64,000 bases of DNA, taken from assembly GCF_004078655.1 (NCBI RefSeq), contig NZ_RZNC01000001.1, positions 558,001 through 622,000 of the forward strand, written 5' to 3'. The position numbers and the translations under genes are program-made. Source of the DNA: Labedella populi. GTDB taxonomy: Bacteria; Actinomycetota; Actinomycetes; Actinomycetales; Microbacteriaceae. How positions within the stretch are numbered: position 1 is the stretch's first letter; the number at the start of each line of letters is the position of its first letter. The notes beneath the pieces are model-generated. The model was not told where the DNA came from and did no database searches. It saw only the letters and a program-made list of their open reading frames with translations. Of the stretch, positions 15,593-23,944 are shown one piece after another.

Positions 15593-16650
15593 GCGCGGGC
15601 GAATGCGGTCGAGTTCAGGCCGTTGATCGAGGTGTCGCCCTGGAGAAAGCCCGTCGCGAAGCTTCGGATGACATTCATCGGGTACTCGAGCGTCGGCTCG
15701 GTGAGAGCCGACAACCGGGCGATGTTCTCGGGGGACAGCACGACGTCGGCCGAGGCCAGGTTGGCCTCGAGCTGCTCGACGGTTCGGGCGCCGATCAGCG
15801 TCGATGTGACCTCCGCCTGCTGCCTGACCCACGCGAGCGAGACCGCAGCGACGGTGGCGGAGTGCTCGTCGGCGATCTCCGCTAGCGCGTCGAGGAGCAC
15901 GAACGTGTCTTCGGTGAGATTGGGGGAGGCGTAACCTGACCGGCTCGATCCCTCCACGGATCGTACGGCTCGGGAGTACTTGCCCGAGAGCACTCCGGAC
16001 GCCAGCGGGCTCCAGGGAGTGACGCCGAGGCCGAGCGCACGGGCCGCTCCGAACTGCTCTCCCTCGGGAGTGCGGGCGAGCAGCGAGTATTCGACTTGAA
16101 GTGCTGCGATGCGCTCCCAGCCGTGTGCTCCTGAGAGCCCGACGGACTGCCCCACCCACCAAGCCGGTACGTTCGAGACGCCGATCGCCCTGACCTTCCC
16201 CGCTCGTACGAGGTCGTCGAGAGTGGAGAGGGTCTCGTCGATCGGGGTGTGCCGATCCCACTGGTGCATCCAGTAGAGGTCGATGTAGTCGGTCTTGAGA
16301 CGGCGCAGTGATTCGTCGAGCTGCGTGTAGATGGCCTTTCGTCCTGCTCCGCCGGCGTTGGGGTCCGCGGGGTGCAGAGTGCCGCCGAACTTCGTCGCGA
16401 GTACGACGCGGTCGCGCAATCCGGATCGCTGCTCGAAGTAGTCGCCGAGCGTCTGCTCGGACTTCCCGGCGTTGTACTGGTTCGCGGTGTCGATGAAATT
16501 GCCGCCCGCGTCCACGTAGTGGTCGAGGATCTCGAAGGAGGTCTGCGGTGCAGAGCCCCAGGTGCCGTCGTCGAAGTTCATGGCTCCGAGTGCCAAGGGA
16601 CTGACGCGCAGTCCCGTCTTGCCGAGCGTGCGGTAGGAGTGGATGGTCAT
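15589..16650 (-). CDS. Aldo/keto reductase
   Basis: A 353-residue NADPH-dependent oxidoreductase with a (beta/alpha)8 barrel. Catalytic residues can be read: Asp and Tyr in FIDTANQYNAG, Lys in VVLATKFGG, His in LYWMHQWD. SNVPAWW and TSTLIGART are standard cofactor-side motifs. It resembles the YajO/Tas-like AKRs that reduce aldehydes; the true substrate is not evident. ATG 16650 follows GGAGGCACC, and upstream in-frame residues look non-coding. The stop is coupled to the following LtrA gene. Confidence 0.88.
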   Translation of the reverse strand: MTIHSYRTLGKTGLRVSPLALGAMNFDDGTWGSAPQTSFEILDHYVDAGGNFIDTANQYNAGKSEQTLGDYFEQRSGLRDRVVLATKFGGTLHPADPNAGGAGRKAIYTQLDESLRRLKTDYIDLYWMHQWDRHTPIDETLSTLDDLVRAGKVRAIGVSNVPAWWVGQSVGLSGAHGWERIAALQVEYSLLARTPEGEQFGAARALGLGVTPWSPLASGVLSGKYSRAVRSVEGSSRSGYASPNLTEDTFVLLDALAEIADEHSATVAAVSLAWVRQQAEVTSTLIGARTVEQLEANLASADVVLSPENIARLSALTEPTLEYPMNVIRSFATGFLQGDTSINGLNSTAFARA

Positions 16651-16837
16651 GGTGCCTCCGAAGTAGATGACCGACTGGATGCTTCGAGTCTCCGACCCCG
16701 CTTCGGCCGCAAGAAGGGCGAGCCACACGGGGTGCCGCGCACCCCCTCAGCCGATCGTGCATGGAACGAGGGTGGGTGCCACACACCCTGGGAAGCGCAC
16801 CCTTCCCGGCGACGTCCTCCCCCGTCACTGTGGACTC

Positions 16838-17230
16838 ATGACCACCAACACGAATGACCTCGTCATCACCACCGCCACCGTGACCGCCTGGGTCGACCGC
16901 TACCTGACCGCCTGGGAGACCAACGACCCGCAAGACATCGCAGGACTCTTCACGGAGGACGGCGAGTATCACGAGAGCCCGTACGAGACGGACTGGATCG
17001 GACGGGACGAGATCGTCGCCGGCTGGCGCAGTCGTTGGGATTGGCAGCAGGGCGGCTGGAGTTTCGATTGGGAGATCGTGTCGATCGACGGCGCCACCGC
17101 CGTCATCACGGGTGTGGGTCGCTACACGAAGCTCGGTGACTTCGACAACCAGTGGACCGTGACCTTCCGCACGCCCGAGCTCTGCGAGAGCTTCGTCATG
17201 GTCAACACCGAGCGCGACGGGAACGAGTGA
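16838..17230 (+). CDS. SnoaL-like (NTF2-fold) protein
   Basis: A 130-residue protein of the cone-shaped NTF2/SnoaL fold. The N-terminal helix WVDRYLTAWETNDPQDIAGLFTEDGEYHESPY and the later GRDEIVAGWRSRW are typical of the family, which includes isomerases, dehydratases and many proteins of unknown role. No catalytic set is diagnostic here. The ATG is six nt after CACTGT, which could be a poor leaderless -10. It is divergent from the aldo/keto reductase across 187 bp. Function is not assigned. Confidence 0.75.
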   Translation: MTTNTNDLVITTATVTAWVDRYLTAWETNDPQDIAGLFTEDGEYHESPYETDWIGRDEIVAGWRSRWDWQQGGWSFDWEIVSIDGATAVITGVGRYTKLGDFDNQWTVTFRTPELCESFVMVNTERDGNE

Positions 17231-17265
17231 TTGCCATACACCGATCGACTCCCGTGCACCGCTCC

Positions 17266-17305
17266 GTGCGCGACACGATGTGCGCATTCCGAGGTCGAGT
17301 AACGT
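17266..17305 (+). promoter_or_regulatory. GTGCGCGACAC site and TAACGT -10 upstream of XRE regulator
   Basis: GTGCGCGACAC (17266-17276) is an imperfect dyad centred 42 nt before the ATG at 17313. TAACGT (17300-17305) ends seven nt before that ATG, the spacing of a leaderless start, although GTGAGG also lies there and could act as a ribosome site. A perfect version of the dyad lies at the same distance from the second XRE/MmyB gene. Confidence 0.45.
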
Positions 17306-17312
17306 GAGGACC

Positions 17313-18143
17313 ATGCCGGTCCAACCCAGTCCTCTCGGTGACTTCCTCCGGGCGCAACGCGCCCGCGTCGCTCCCGGAGATGTGGGACTCCCCGATGTCG
17401 TCGGCCGTCGCGTCACCGGTCTGCGCCGCGAAGAGGTCGCCGTACTGGCCGGAGTGAGCGTCGACTATTACACCCGTCTCGAACAGGGGCGCGAGCGCAC
17501 GCCCTCCGCTCAGGTCGTCGATGCGATCTGCGGGGCGCTCCGCCTCAGTCCTGATGCTCGTCAGCACGCGTATCGACTCGCTCTGCTCGCACCGACGTTC
17601 CAGCCGCCGCCGGGCGCCGTCAGTTCGGAGCTGCTGCAGCTGATGGATGCGTTCCCCGGCGCGGCGGCTTACGTCGTGGATCCGGCCTTCCGAGTGATCG
17701 CGGCCAACGCCACCGCTCGCGCCCTCCTCGGTCCCACGCAGCTCGAGGCCGGCGGACTCGAATACATCTTCCTCGAGCCCAGCGCGCATGACTACTTCGT
17801 CGAGTGGGACGTCGTCGCGCGGGCAGCGGTCAGCGCACTCCGGCTCGCCGCCGGTTTCGCCGTGCCGTACCCGGCCGTGCCGCCACTGGTCGAACGCCTT
17901 CTGCGGGAGAGCAGTGACTTCGCCGCCCTGTGGGCGGATCACACGGTGTCGGGACTGAACATCACCTACAAGGTCATCAACCACCCCGACATCGGTCGGG
18001 TGGAATTGACCTACCAGACCCTCGATGTCCGTGATGCGCCGGGCCAGCAACTGACGGTTGCGACGGCTCCCGCGGGATCGCCGAGTTCCGACGCGCTCGC
18101 GCTGCTGGGTACGATCGACGCCACGCGTCGAGCCCGGAGTTGA
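17313..18143 (+). CDS. XRE-family regulator with MmyB-type ligand-binding domain
   Basis: A 276-residue protein. The N-terminal XRE helix-turn-helix reads LGDFLRAQRARV, VTGLRREEVAVLAGVSVDYYTRLEQGRERTPS (about 5-65). The rest is an MmyB-like PAS-related ligand-binding domain (about 95-270) with AAYVVDPAFRVIAANATARALLGP and LWADHTVSGLNITYKVINHPDIGRVELTYQTL. In actinobacteria such regulators commonly sit beside SDR or other redox genes and may sense a lipid-like ligand. Here the converging neighbour is an SDR at 18186. A paralogue lies at 29862-30701. Confidence 0.9.
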   Translation: MPVQPSPLGDFLRAQRARVAPGDVGLPDVVGRRVTGLRREEVAVLAGVSVDYYTRLEQGRERTPSAQVVDAICGALRLSPDARQHAYRLALLAPTFQPPPGAVSSELLQLMDAFPGAAAYVVDPAFRVIAANATARALLGPTQLEAGGLEYIFLEPSAHDYFVEWDVVARAAVSALRLAAGFAVPYPAVPPLVERLLRESSDFAALWADHTVSGLNITYKVINHPDIGRVELTYQTLDVRDAPGQQLTVATAPAGSPSSDALALLGTIDATRRARS

Positions 18144-18185
18144 CTCGAGGAGGCAGGGGCATCGGAGCGACGCTCACATCCGCTG

Positions 18186-18923
18186 TCAGGCGCTGAAGCC
18201 TCCGTCGATGGTCAGGGAAGAGCCGGTCACGAATGCGGCCTCCGGCGTGACCAGATAAGAGACGAGTGCCGCCACCTCGGTCGGCGAGCCGAACCGCTCG
18301 ACGGCGATGCGGGAACGAAGCGTTCCGCCGGCCGGGCCGTCCGAGGGGTTCGCATCGGTATGCACGGGCCCGGGCTGCACGTTGTTGACCGTGAGCCCGC
18401 GCGGTGCGAGCTCGCGTGCAAGAGCCTTCGTGAAGCTCGCAACCGCTCCCTTGGTCATCGAGTAGACCGAACCCCCGACAAAACCTGTGTAGTCGGCGTT
18501 CACGCTGCCGATGTTGACGATGCGTCCGCCCTGGCGGAGATGCGGGATGGCGGCCCTCGTCGACAGGACCAGTGCGCGGACATTGATCGCGATCATGGAG
18601 TCGATCTCCGCCACCGGCAGCTCGGTGAGTTCACTCCATGTGCCGCCCCCGGCATTGTTCACCAGCACATCCAACCCTCCGACGCGACTGACGACGGACT
18701 CGACGACCGCGGCGAAGGCCTCCTCCTTCGTCCCGTCGGCCTGGTAGGCGATCGCGGTCCCGCCGGCATCCCGCACGGTGTCGACGAGCGCGTCGGCTGC
18801 CGTGTGCGATGACATATAGGTGAAGGCCACGGTGTACCCGTCTGTGGCGAGGCGTTGCACGATGGCGGCTCCGATTCCTCGTGATCCGCCGGTGACGAGA
18901 GCGATGCGTTCGGTTGACGGCAT
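18186..18923 (-). CDS. SDR-family oxidoreductase
   Basis: A 245-residue classical short-chain dehydrogenase/reductase. TGGSRGIG (residues 10-17) binds NADP, NNAG is present, and the catalytic set is Ser in NIGSVNADY with YSMTK. It ends TGSSLTIDGGFSA. The substrate is unknown; the general look is of 3-oxoacyl-ACP reductase-like SDRs. ATG 18923 is preferred over 18938 because GAGGA lies eight nt upstream. Two CTCCGG-type operators lie between it and the divergent exporter gene, so both are probably controlled by the TetR protein at 20515. Confidence 0.88.
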   Translation of the reverse strand: MPSTERIALVTGGSRGIGAAIVQRLATDGYTVAFTYMSSHTAADALVDTVRDAGGTAIAYQADGTKEEAFAAVVESVVSRVGGLDVLVNNAGGGTWSELTELPVAEIDSMIAINVRALVLSTRAAIPHLRQGGRIVNIGSVNADYTGFVGGSVYSMTKGAVASFTKALARELAPRGLTVNNVQPGPVHTDANPSDGPAGGTLRSRIAVERFGSPTEVAALVSYLVTPEAAFVTGSSLTIDGGFSA

Positions 18924-18953
18924 GATTTCTGTCCTCATTCACATAGTAGGGAA

Positions 18954-18976
18954 TATCTGGAGGGCTTCTCCGGATA
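18954..18976. promoter_or_regulatory. Candidate TetR operator 1 (TATCTGGAG-N5-CTCCGGATA)
   Basis: The nine-base arms match with one mismatch around GGCTT. Its core aligns with the sites at 18988-19006 and 21189-21207. Its centre is 32 bp, about three helical turns, from the next site in the shared SDR/exporter promoter region. Confidence 0.65.
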
Positions 18977-18987
18977 CCTTAGATAGA

Positions 18988-19006
18988 AACGGAGGTGCTC
19001 TCCGTT
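18988..19006. promoter_or_regulatory. Candidate TetR operator 2 (AACGGAG-N5-CTCCGTT)
   Basis: A perfect seven-base dyad with a 5-nt spacer lies 21 nt upstream of the exporter GTG at 19028. It matches the operator at 21189-21207 at 14 of 19 positions. Confidence 0.7.
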
Positions 19007-19027
19007 CATTCCCTTTGAGGAGATTCG

Positions 19028-20449
19028 GTGTCTCTCGTCTCGAACAAGCCCCGTACTGCGGCCTTCGCCCTGTCGGCGGTGTTGGCATTGCAGCTCATGC
19101 TGCAGCTCGACGCTCAGGTCATGACCGTCGCCCTGCCCGCCGTACAAGCAGAACTCGGCTTCACGGCCGCGTCCCTGTCGTGGGTACCGAATGCTTATGC
19201 TCTCGCCTTCGGGGGGTTGATCCTGCTCGGTGGCCGACTCGGCGACGCGTTCGGCCGCGTACGGGTATTCGCGGTGGGCACCGGGGTGTTCATGCTCGGG
19301 TCGCTGCTCGGAGGTCTCGCGATCGACCCGATCATGCTCGTCGCCGCTCGTGTCCTCCAAGGGATCGGTGCGGCCGTGGCCGCACCGAGCGTGTTGGCCC
19401 TGATCGCAACGATGGCGCGAGACGAAGCGGCTCGCGCGAAGGGGCTCGCGTTGTTCACTGCGACCTCCGCGATCGGGTCGTCGGCTGGTCTCATTCTCGG
19501 CGGTTCGTTGACCGATCTGGCTTCCTGGCGATGGGGGCTCCTCATCAACGTGCCGGTCGGCATCGTCGTCATCGCGACCGTGGCCTGGCTCGTGAACGAG
19601 AGCGATCGGCGCCGAACCCACGCCTTCGACGTTCCGGGAGCGGTCTTCGCCAGCTTGGCATCCGCCGGGATCGTATGGGCCTTCATCTACGCGGGAGAAT
19701 GGGGCTGGGGTTCAGTCAGCACCGTTCTCTTCTTCGGATTGGCCATAGTCCTCATCGCCGTGCTCGTCGTGATCGAACGACGTTCGGCCAACCCTCTCGT
19801 CGCCGTTCACCTTCTGACACACACGCCGCGCGTCGGCGCTCTCATCAACATGGGACTGATCGTCGGCACCCATGCCGCCATGCTGTTCTTCATCGTGCAG
19901 TTCCTGCAGCGCGTTCTCGACTTCGGCCCGCTGCTTGCCGGACTCGCTTTCCTGCCCCTCACCGCAACGGTGTTCATTGTCACTCGATGGGTGCCGGGCA
20001 TCGTCGCTCGTTTCGGCGCTCGCATCCCACTCGTCATCGGGGGAATGCTTGTCGCTACGAGTTTCCTGCTCTGGGCGCCGCTGAACGAGAATGCATCCTA
20101 TGTCGCCGTCGTCGTTCCGCTTGTCGTCCATGCACTCGGAGTGGCGCTCATCTTTACGGCCGGTACTCTTACGGCGATGAACGCGGTCCCCGAGGACGAC
20201 ACCGGCTCGGCATCGGGATTGCTGCAGATGGCGCAGCAGGTCGGAGGATCGGTCGGGATCGCGGTCGCGGTCAGCGTCTATGCGACCGGTGCGGTAGAAG
20301 GGCAGTTCATCCCCGGCTTCGCCGGTGCCATGTTCACCGGCGCGGGACTCGCGGCCGTGGCGACCGTGGTCGCGATCTTCACGATCAGGAGGCCGGTCGC
20401 CAAGGCGGCCGAGCAGCCCGTGCATAGCCCCCGCGTCACAGCCCGCTGA
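19028..20449 (+). CDS. DHA2-type MFS multidrug exporter
   Basis: A 473-residue membrane protein with about 14 helices, the EmrB/QacA layout. The N-terminal helix begins LSAVLALQLMLQLDAQVMTVALPAVQAEL, with the acidic residue usual for helix 1. Motif A is LLGGRLGDAFGRVRVF, and motif C-like VLQGIGAAVAAPSVLALI follows. It should export hydrophobic drugs or metabolites with proton entry. GTG 19028 follows TTGAGGAGATTCG. It is divergent from the SDR, and its promoter region holds two operators of the TetR family type. The tetR gene follows 65 nt downstream. Confidence 0.9.
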   Translation: MSLVSNKPRTAAFALSAVLALQLMLQLDAQVMTVALPAVQAELGFTAASLSWVPNAYALAFGGLILLGGRLGDAFGRVRVFAVGTGVFMLGSLLGGLAIDPIMLVAARVLQGIGAAVAAPSVLALIATMARDEAARAKGLALFTATSAIGSSAGLILGGSLTDLASWRWGLLINVPVGIVVIATVAWLVNESDRRRTHAFDVPGAVFASLASAGIVWAFIYAGEWGWGSVSTVLFFGLAIVLIAVLVVIERRSANPLVAVHLLTHTPRVGALINMGLIVGTHAAMLFFIVQFLQRVLDFGPLLAGLAFLPLTATVFIVTRWVPGIVARFGARIPLVIGGMLVATSFLLWAPLNENASYVAVVVPLVVHALGVALIFTAGTLTAMNAVPEDDTGSASGLLQMAQQVGGSVGIAVAVSVYATGAVEGQFIPGFAGAMFTGAGLAAVATVVAIFTIRRPVAKAAEQPVHSPRVTAR

Positions 20450-20514
20450 TCATATCCTTGATACACAACACCACGCGGCTTGCGAGGGGAAGGGCGGACC
20501 ACATCTCTACCGAC

Positions 20515-21087
20515 ATGAACCCACCCCGGCGTATGCGCGCAGACGCGCTGAAGAACCGGGCGCGCATTCTCGAGGCCGCCCGGGTCGAGGTCGAGCTGGG
20601 CGGCACGGAGTGCTCGCTCGACAACGTCGCCAAGCGGGCGGGAGTGGGTCCCGGTACCCTGTATCGGCACTTTCCCACGCGCGAGGACCTCATCAGCGAG
20701 CTGCTCCTCACCTGGGTCAGCGACGTCGAAGCCGACGCCGACGCCACGGCGACCGATCGCTGGGACGACGTCCTCGACTGGTTGATGCGCTTGGTCGAGC
20801 GCGCACGGCTCTACCGTGGACTCGCGTCCACCATGGCGGCCACCGAGAGTGATGAGGACTCGCCCTTGCGTGCGGCCCATGCCGCCGTCGTCGAAGCGAA
20901 TGGGCGGGTGTTCGACCGCGCCTTCCACGCGGGAGTGGTGGTGGCCCCCGTCGACTCCGGCGAAGTCATCCGGCTCGTCACGGGGGTCGCCATGAGCGCC
21001 GAGCAGGCAAAGCTCGATCCGGCTCAGGTGCGGTCGATGCTCTCGATCGTCCTCCACGGCCTCACCCCTCCGCACGCTCACTCCTGA
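20515..21087 (+). CDS. TetR-family repressor of the exporter/hydrolase cluster
   Basis: A 190-residue regulator. The helix-turn-helix is at residues 10-56: LKNRARILEAARVEVELGG, SLDNVAKRAGVGPGTLYRHFPTREDL. The rest is a ligand-binding helical domain of the SbtR-like C-terminal type (LVERARLYRGLASTM). It is flanked by three dyads of one type: two before the exporter and SDR, and one 21 nt before the hydrolase gene. It is therefore the likely repressor of all of them. No ribosome site is evident before ATG 20515; an in-frame TTG at 20458 is the alternative. Confidence 0.85.
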   Translation: MNPPRRMRADALKNRARILEAARVEVELGGTECSLDNVAKRAGVGPGTLYRHFPTREDLISELLLTWVSDVEADADATATDRWDDVLDWLMRLVERARLYRGLASTMAATESDEDSPLRAAHAAVVEANGRVFDRAFHAGVVVAPVDSGEVIRLVTGVAMSAEQAKLDPAQVRSMLSIVLHGLTPPHAHS

Positions 21088-21188
21088 AATCCCGCCCAAC
21101 GAGGCACCCGAACAACTCGCCAGAAACTCAGGCAAAAAACTTTTGGCTAGCGGGAATTACCTGCCCCCTTCGAGCGCTCTCTCTAATA

Positions 21189-21220
21189 ACCGGAGAGACT
21201 CTCCGGTAAAGACCGGAGAG
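21189..21220. promoter_or_regulatory. Candidate TetR operator 3 plus extra half-site
   Basis: ACCGGAGAG-A-CTCTCCGGT (21189-21207) is a perfect 19-bp dyad. The same half, ACCGGAGAG, is repeated at 21212-21220. It ends eight nt before the hydrolase ATG at 21228, a position that should block transcription or initiation. The half-site's GGAGAGGG also serves as the ribosome site. Confidence 0.75.
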
Positions 21221-21227
21221 GGTCATC

Positions 21228-21962
21228 ATGACCGACACCACCACCAACCCCACCATCGTCATCGTGCACGGAGCATGGACCGATGCAAGCTCCTTCGCGG
21301 GAGTTCAGCAGTTGCTCACCGCGGTCGGCTACGACGTCCTCGAGTTCGCGAACCCGCTGCGATCACTCGGCGGCGACGCCGACTACCTCGCCGCGTTCCT
21401 GCAGAGCCGCACCAGCGGCCCGGTCATCCTCGTGGGCCACTCCTACGGTGGAGCGGTCATCGGAGCAGCCGCCGCGGCCGTTCCCAGCGTGACCGGTCTC
21501 GTCTACGTCAACGCTTTCGTTCCGACTGAGGGAGAAAGCCTCCTCGACCTGCTGAACAGCGCCGGCCCCGTCGACCCGACCCAGCTGTTCGACATGGCGC
21601 CCTACCCCGGCGCCCCAGAGGGAGATGTCGACCTCTACATCCAGCGCGGCCCGTTCGAACCCGCATTCGCAACGGGACTCTCCGAGGAACTGCAGGCGGA
21701 GTTCTACGCCAAGCAGCGCCCGATCACGTTCAGCGCTGTCGGCGCGCCGGCTGCTGCGAACCAGGGCTGGGAGAAGCTTCCCTCCTGGTACGTGGCGGGC
21801 ACGATCGACGGCAGCATCCCGCTGGCTCTCCAGCTCCGGATGGCCGAGCGTGCCGGATCGGCCGTCACGCAGCTGGAAACAGGTCACCTCTCGATGGTGA
21901 CCCACCCCCGCGAGGTCGCCGACGTCATCCTCGCCGCCGCGACGGTCGCAGAACGCGCATGA
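21228..21962 (+). CDS. Cytosolic alpha/beta-hydrolase
   Basis: A 244-residue alpha/beta-hydrolase fold enzyme without a signal peptide. IVIVHGAWTDASSF contains the oxyanion-hole HG; the nucleophile is the Ser in VGHSYGGAVI (about residue 73); a late histidine lies in LETGHLSMVTHP. This resembles the esterase/hydrolase group with short cap domains. The substrate is unknown. It sits behind the strongest CTCCGG operator and overlaps the crotonase gene by four bases. A secreted paralogue lies at 22896-23747. Confidence 0.88.
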   Translation: MTDTTTNPTIVIVHGAWTDASSFAGVQQLLTAVGYDVLEFANPLRSLGGDADYLAAFLQSRTSGPVILVGHSYGGAVIGAAAAAVPSVTGLVYVNAFVPTEGESLLDLLNSAGPVDPTQLFDMAPYPGAPEGDVDLYIQRGPFEPAFATGLSEELQAEFYAKQRPITFSAVGAPAAANQGWEKLPSWYVAGTIDGSIPLALQLRMAERAGSAVTQLETGHLSMVTHPREVADVILAAATVAERA

Positions 21963-22810
21963 GCTTCCTCGACGACTTCCACCCCACCCAGCTCAAACTC
22001 ACCGTCGAATCGCCGACTTTCTGGCGAGTGACCTTCGACAACCCACCGATCAACGTGATCGGGCTCGAGATGATGCGCGAGCTCAAAGAGCTCCTCACCG
22101 AGCTCGAGCACAATGACACGGTCAACGTGGTGGTCTTCGACAGCGCCGACCCCGACTTCTACATCGCCCATTACGACGTCGAAGTCGACAACGACGCCGC
22201 CGAGGCACTGCCGACCACCACCGGGTACACCGCCTGGGTCGACATCACGGTGCGCATGAGCAAATTGAATGCCGTCACCATCGCGGCCATCCGGGGCAAC
22301 ACCCGGGGTGCCGGCAGCGAACTCGTCCTCGCAATGGACATGCGCTTCGCGAGCCTGGAGAAGGCGAAGCTCGCTCAAGTGGAGATCGCACTGAAGGCCG
22401 TCACCGGAGGTGGCGCCAGCGGTCGGCTGCCGTCGCTCGTCGGACGGGGCCGCACGATGGAGATCCTGCTCGGCGGCGAGGACTTCGACGGAGCGCTCGC
22501 GGAGCGCTACGGATACGTCAATCGCGCCATACCCGACGCTGAGTTCGAGGACTTCGTCAATGCTTTCGCACGGCGCGTCTCCGGGTGGGACCACCAAGCG
22601 ATCGTGGAGATCAAAGCGTTCATCGACAAGTACACCCGTCTCCCCGACGCCGAGTACCCGCTCCACTCCGACGCGTACTGGGCGGGAGTCTCCCGCCCTG
22701 AAGTCGCCGGGATCGTGGGGCGCCTCCTGGACAACGGGATGCAACAGCGCGGACCGCTGGAATACGACCTCGGTCGACAGATCGCCACGATCGCTCAAGA
22801 GGAGGCATGA
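21959..22810 (+). CDS. Enoyl-CoA hydratase/isomerase (crotonase) family protein
   Basis: A 283-residue crotonase-fold protein. The N-terminal WRVTFDNPPINVIGLEMMREL is the substrate-adenine region, and IRGNTRGAGSELVLAMDMRFAS is the oxyanion-hole helix with GAG. AVTGGGASGRLPSLVGRGRTMEILLGG replaces the usual second catalytic region; a Glu typical of hydratases is not plain there, so another reaction is possible. ATG overlaps the hydrolase stop (ATGA at 21959-21962), implying coupled synthesis with that enzyme. Pathway unknown. Confidence 0.85.
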   Translation: MSFLDDFHPTQLKLTVESPTFWRVTFDNPPINVIGLEMMRELKELLTELEHNDTVNVVVFDSADPDFYIAHYDVEVDNDAAEALPTTTGYTAWVDITVRMSKLNAVTIAAIRGNTRGAGSELVLAMDMRFASLEKAKLAQVEIALKAVTGGGASGRLPSLVGRGRTMEILLGGEDFDGALAERYGYVNRAIPDAEFEDFVNAFARRVSGWDHQAIVEIKAFIDKYTRLPDAEYPLHSDAYWAGVSRPEVAGIVGRLLDNGMQQRGPLEYDLGRQIATIAQEEA

Positions 22811-22895
22811 CGGTACGCCCCTCGTCAGAAACCCAGATAAGCCGCGGCAAATGACCGTCGCACAATCCCCGCAACATCACTCAAGAAAGAAGATC

Positions 22896-23747
22896 ATGAA
22901 CAAGCCCGCTCGCACCCTCCGGGGTGCCACACGTCGAATCCTCACCATCGCCGCCGGTATCGCTACTGTCGCAAGCGTCGCCCTCGCGGGTACCGCGAAC
23001 GCCGACAGCGTCACCGACAGGCACAGGCCGCAGGCCAAGCCGACCGTCGTCATCGTGCACGGCGCCTGGACCGACGCCAGTTCGTTCACCGCCGTCGAGA
23101 AGATCCTCACGAAGGACGGCTACCCGGTCCTCGATTTCGCCAACCCGCTCCGTTCCCTCAGCGGTGACTCCGAGTACCTCGCATCGTTCCTCGCCGCCCG
23201 CACCACCGGCCCGGTGGTCCTCGTCGGTCACTCCTACGGCGGAGCCGTCATCAGTGAAGCAGCCCTCACCGACCCGGACGTGAAGAGTCTCGTGTACGTC
23301 GACGCCTTCGTCCCCGCTGAAGGTGAGAGCCTGCTCGACCTGCTGAACAGCGCCGGCCCCGTCGACCCGACCCAGCTGTTCGACACCATCCCGTACCCGG
23401 GCGCCCCCGAGGGTGACGTCGACCTCTACCTCAAGAAGGAGGCTTTCGCACCCGGCTTCGCCAACGGCCTCTCCCACGCGGAACAGGCCTCGTTCTACGC
23501 CAAGCAGCGCCCGATCACCTTCAGCGCGGTGAACGAGAAGGCCTCCGCGGCCGAAGCATGGAAGACGCTTCCGTCCTGGTACGTCGCAGGCACCCAAGAC
23601 GCCAGCATCCCGCTCGCACTGCAGCTGCAGATGGCCGAGCGCGCCGGATCCACCGTCACCGAGGTCAAGGCAGGGCACCTCGCGATGGTGAAGGAACCGA
23701 AGAAGGTCGCCAAGGTCATCGAGGTCGCAGCGAAGAGCACCAAGTAG
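22896..23747 (+). CDS. Secreted alpha/beta-hydrolase, paralogue of the upstream cytosolic one
   Basis: A 283-residue protein with a signal peptide (about 1-36: twin RR, then ILTIAAGIATVASVALAGTANA). The mature part is a close copy of the hydrolase at 21228: VIVHGAWTDASSF, VGHSYGGAVI nucleophile, late GHLAMV. A run of 52 nt (23334-23385) is identical to 21543-21594. The same reaction may thus be done inside and outside the cell. ATG 22896 has GAAAGAAGATC upstream. The frame is open upstream through the crotonase gene, but that part is out of frame with the real protein there. A strong terminator follows. Confidence 0.88.
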   Translation: MNKPARTLRGATRRILTIAAGIATVASVALAGTANADSVTDRHRPQAKPTVVIVHGAWTDASSFTAVEKILTKDGYPVLDFANPLRSLSGDSEYLASFLAARTTGPVVLVGHSYGGAVISEAALTDPDVKSLVYVDAFVPAEGESLLDLLNSAGPVDPTQLFDTIPYPGAPEGDVDLYLKKEAFAPGFANGLSHAEQASFYAKQRPITFSAVNEKASAAEAWKTLPSWYVAGTQDASIPLALQLQMAERAGSTVTEVKAGHLAMVKEPKKVAKVIEVAAKSTK

Positions 23748-23755
23748 CGCTGTCA

Positions 23756-23806
23756 CGTGAAGAGGACGAGGCGCGTCGCGAAAGCGCGCCCCTCGTCCTC
23801 TTCACG
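23756..23806 (+). terminator. Hairpin terminator after hydrolase cluster
   Basis: CGTGAAGAGGACGAGG (23756-23771) pairs with 23791-23806 in a 16-bp perfect stem, with an inner GCGCG/CGCGC extension. No long T tract follows. It ends the TetR-controlled hydrolase operon. The rest of 23748-23944 holds no gene. Confidence 0.7.
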
Positions 23807-23944
23807 CATGAGGACGCCGATGGGTCCACTTCTCGCGCAGCCCCCGGTGCGTCGATAGCCCACTCATAGGACACGCATTCCCTGTCGAGAGATCCGGCTC
23901 CTACCGTCTGATCGACCGGTCGGACGGACCGGAGAAGGAGACCC

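Noticed and set aside
22410-22895. Long N-terminal extension of the secreted hydrolase
   Set aside because: This part overlaps the crotonase gene in another frame; a signal peptide begins exactly at the ATG 22896, which has an AGAAAGAAG tract upstream.
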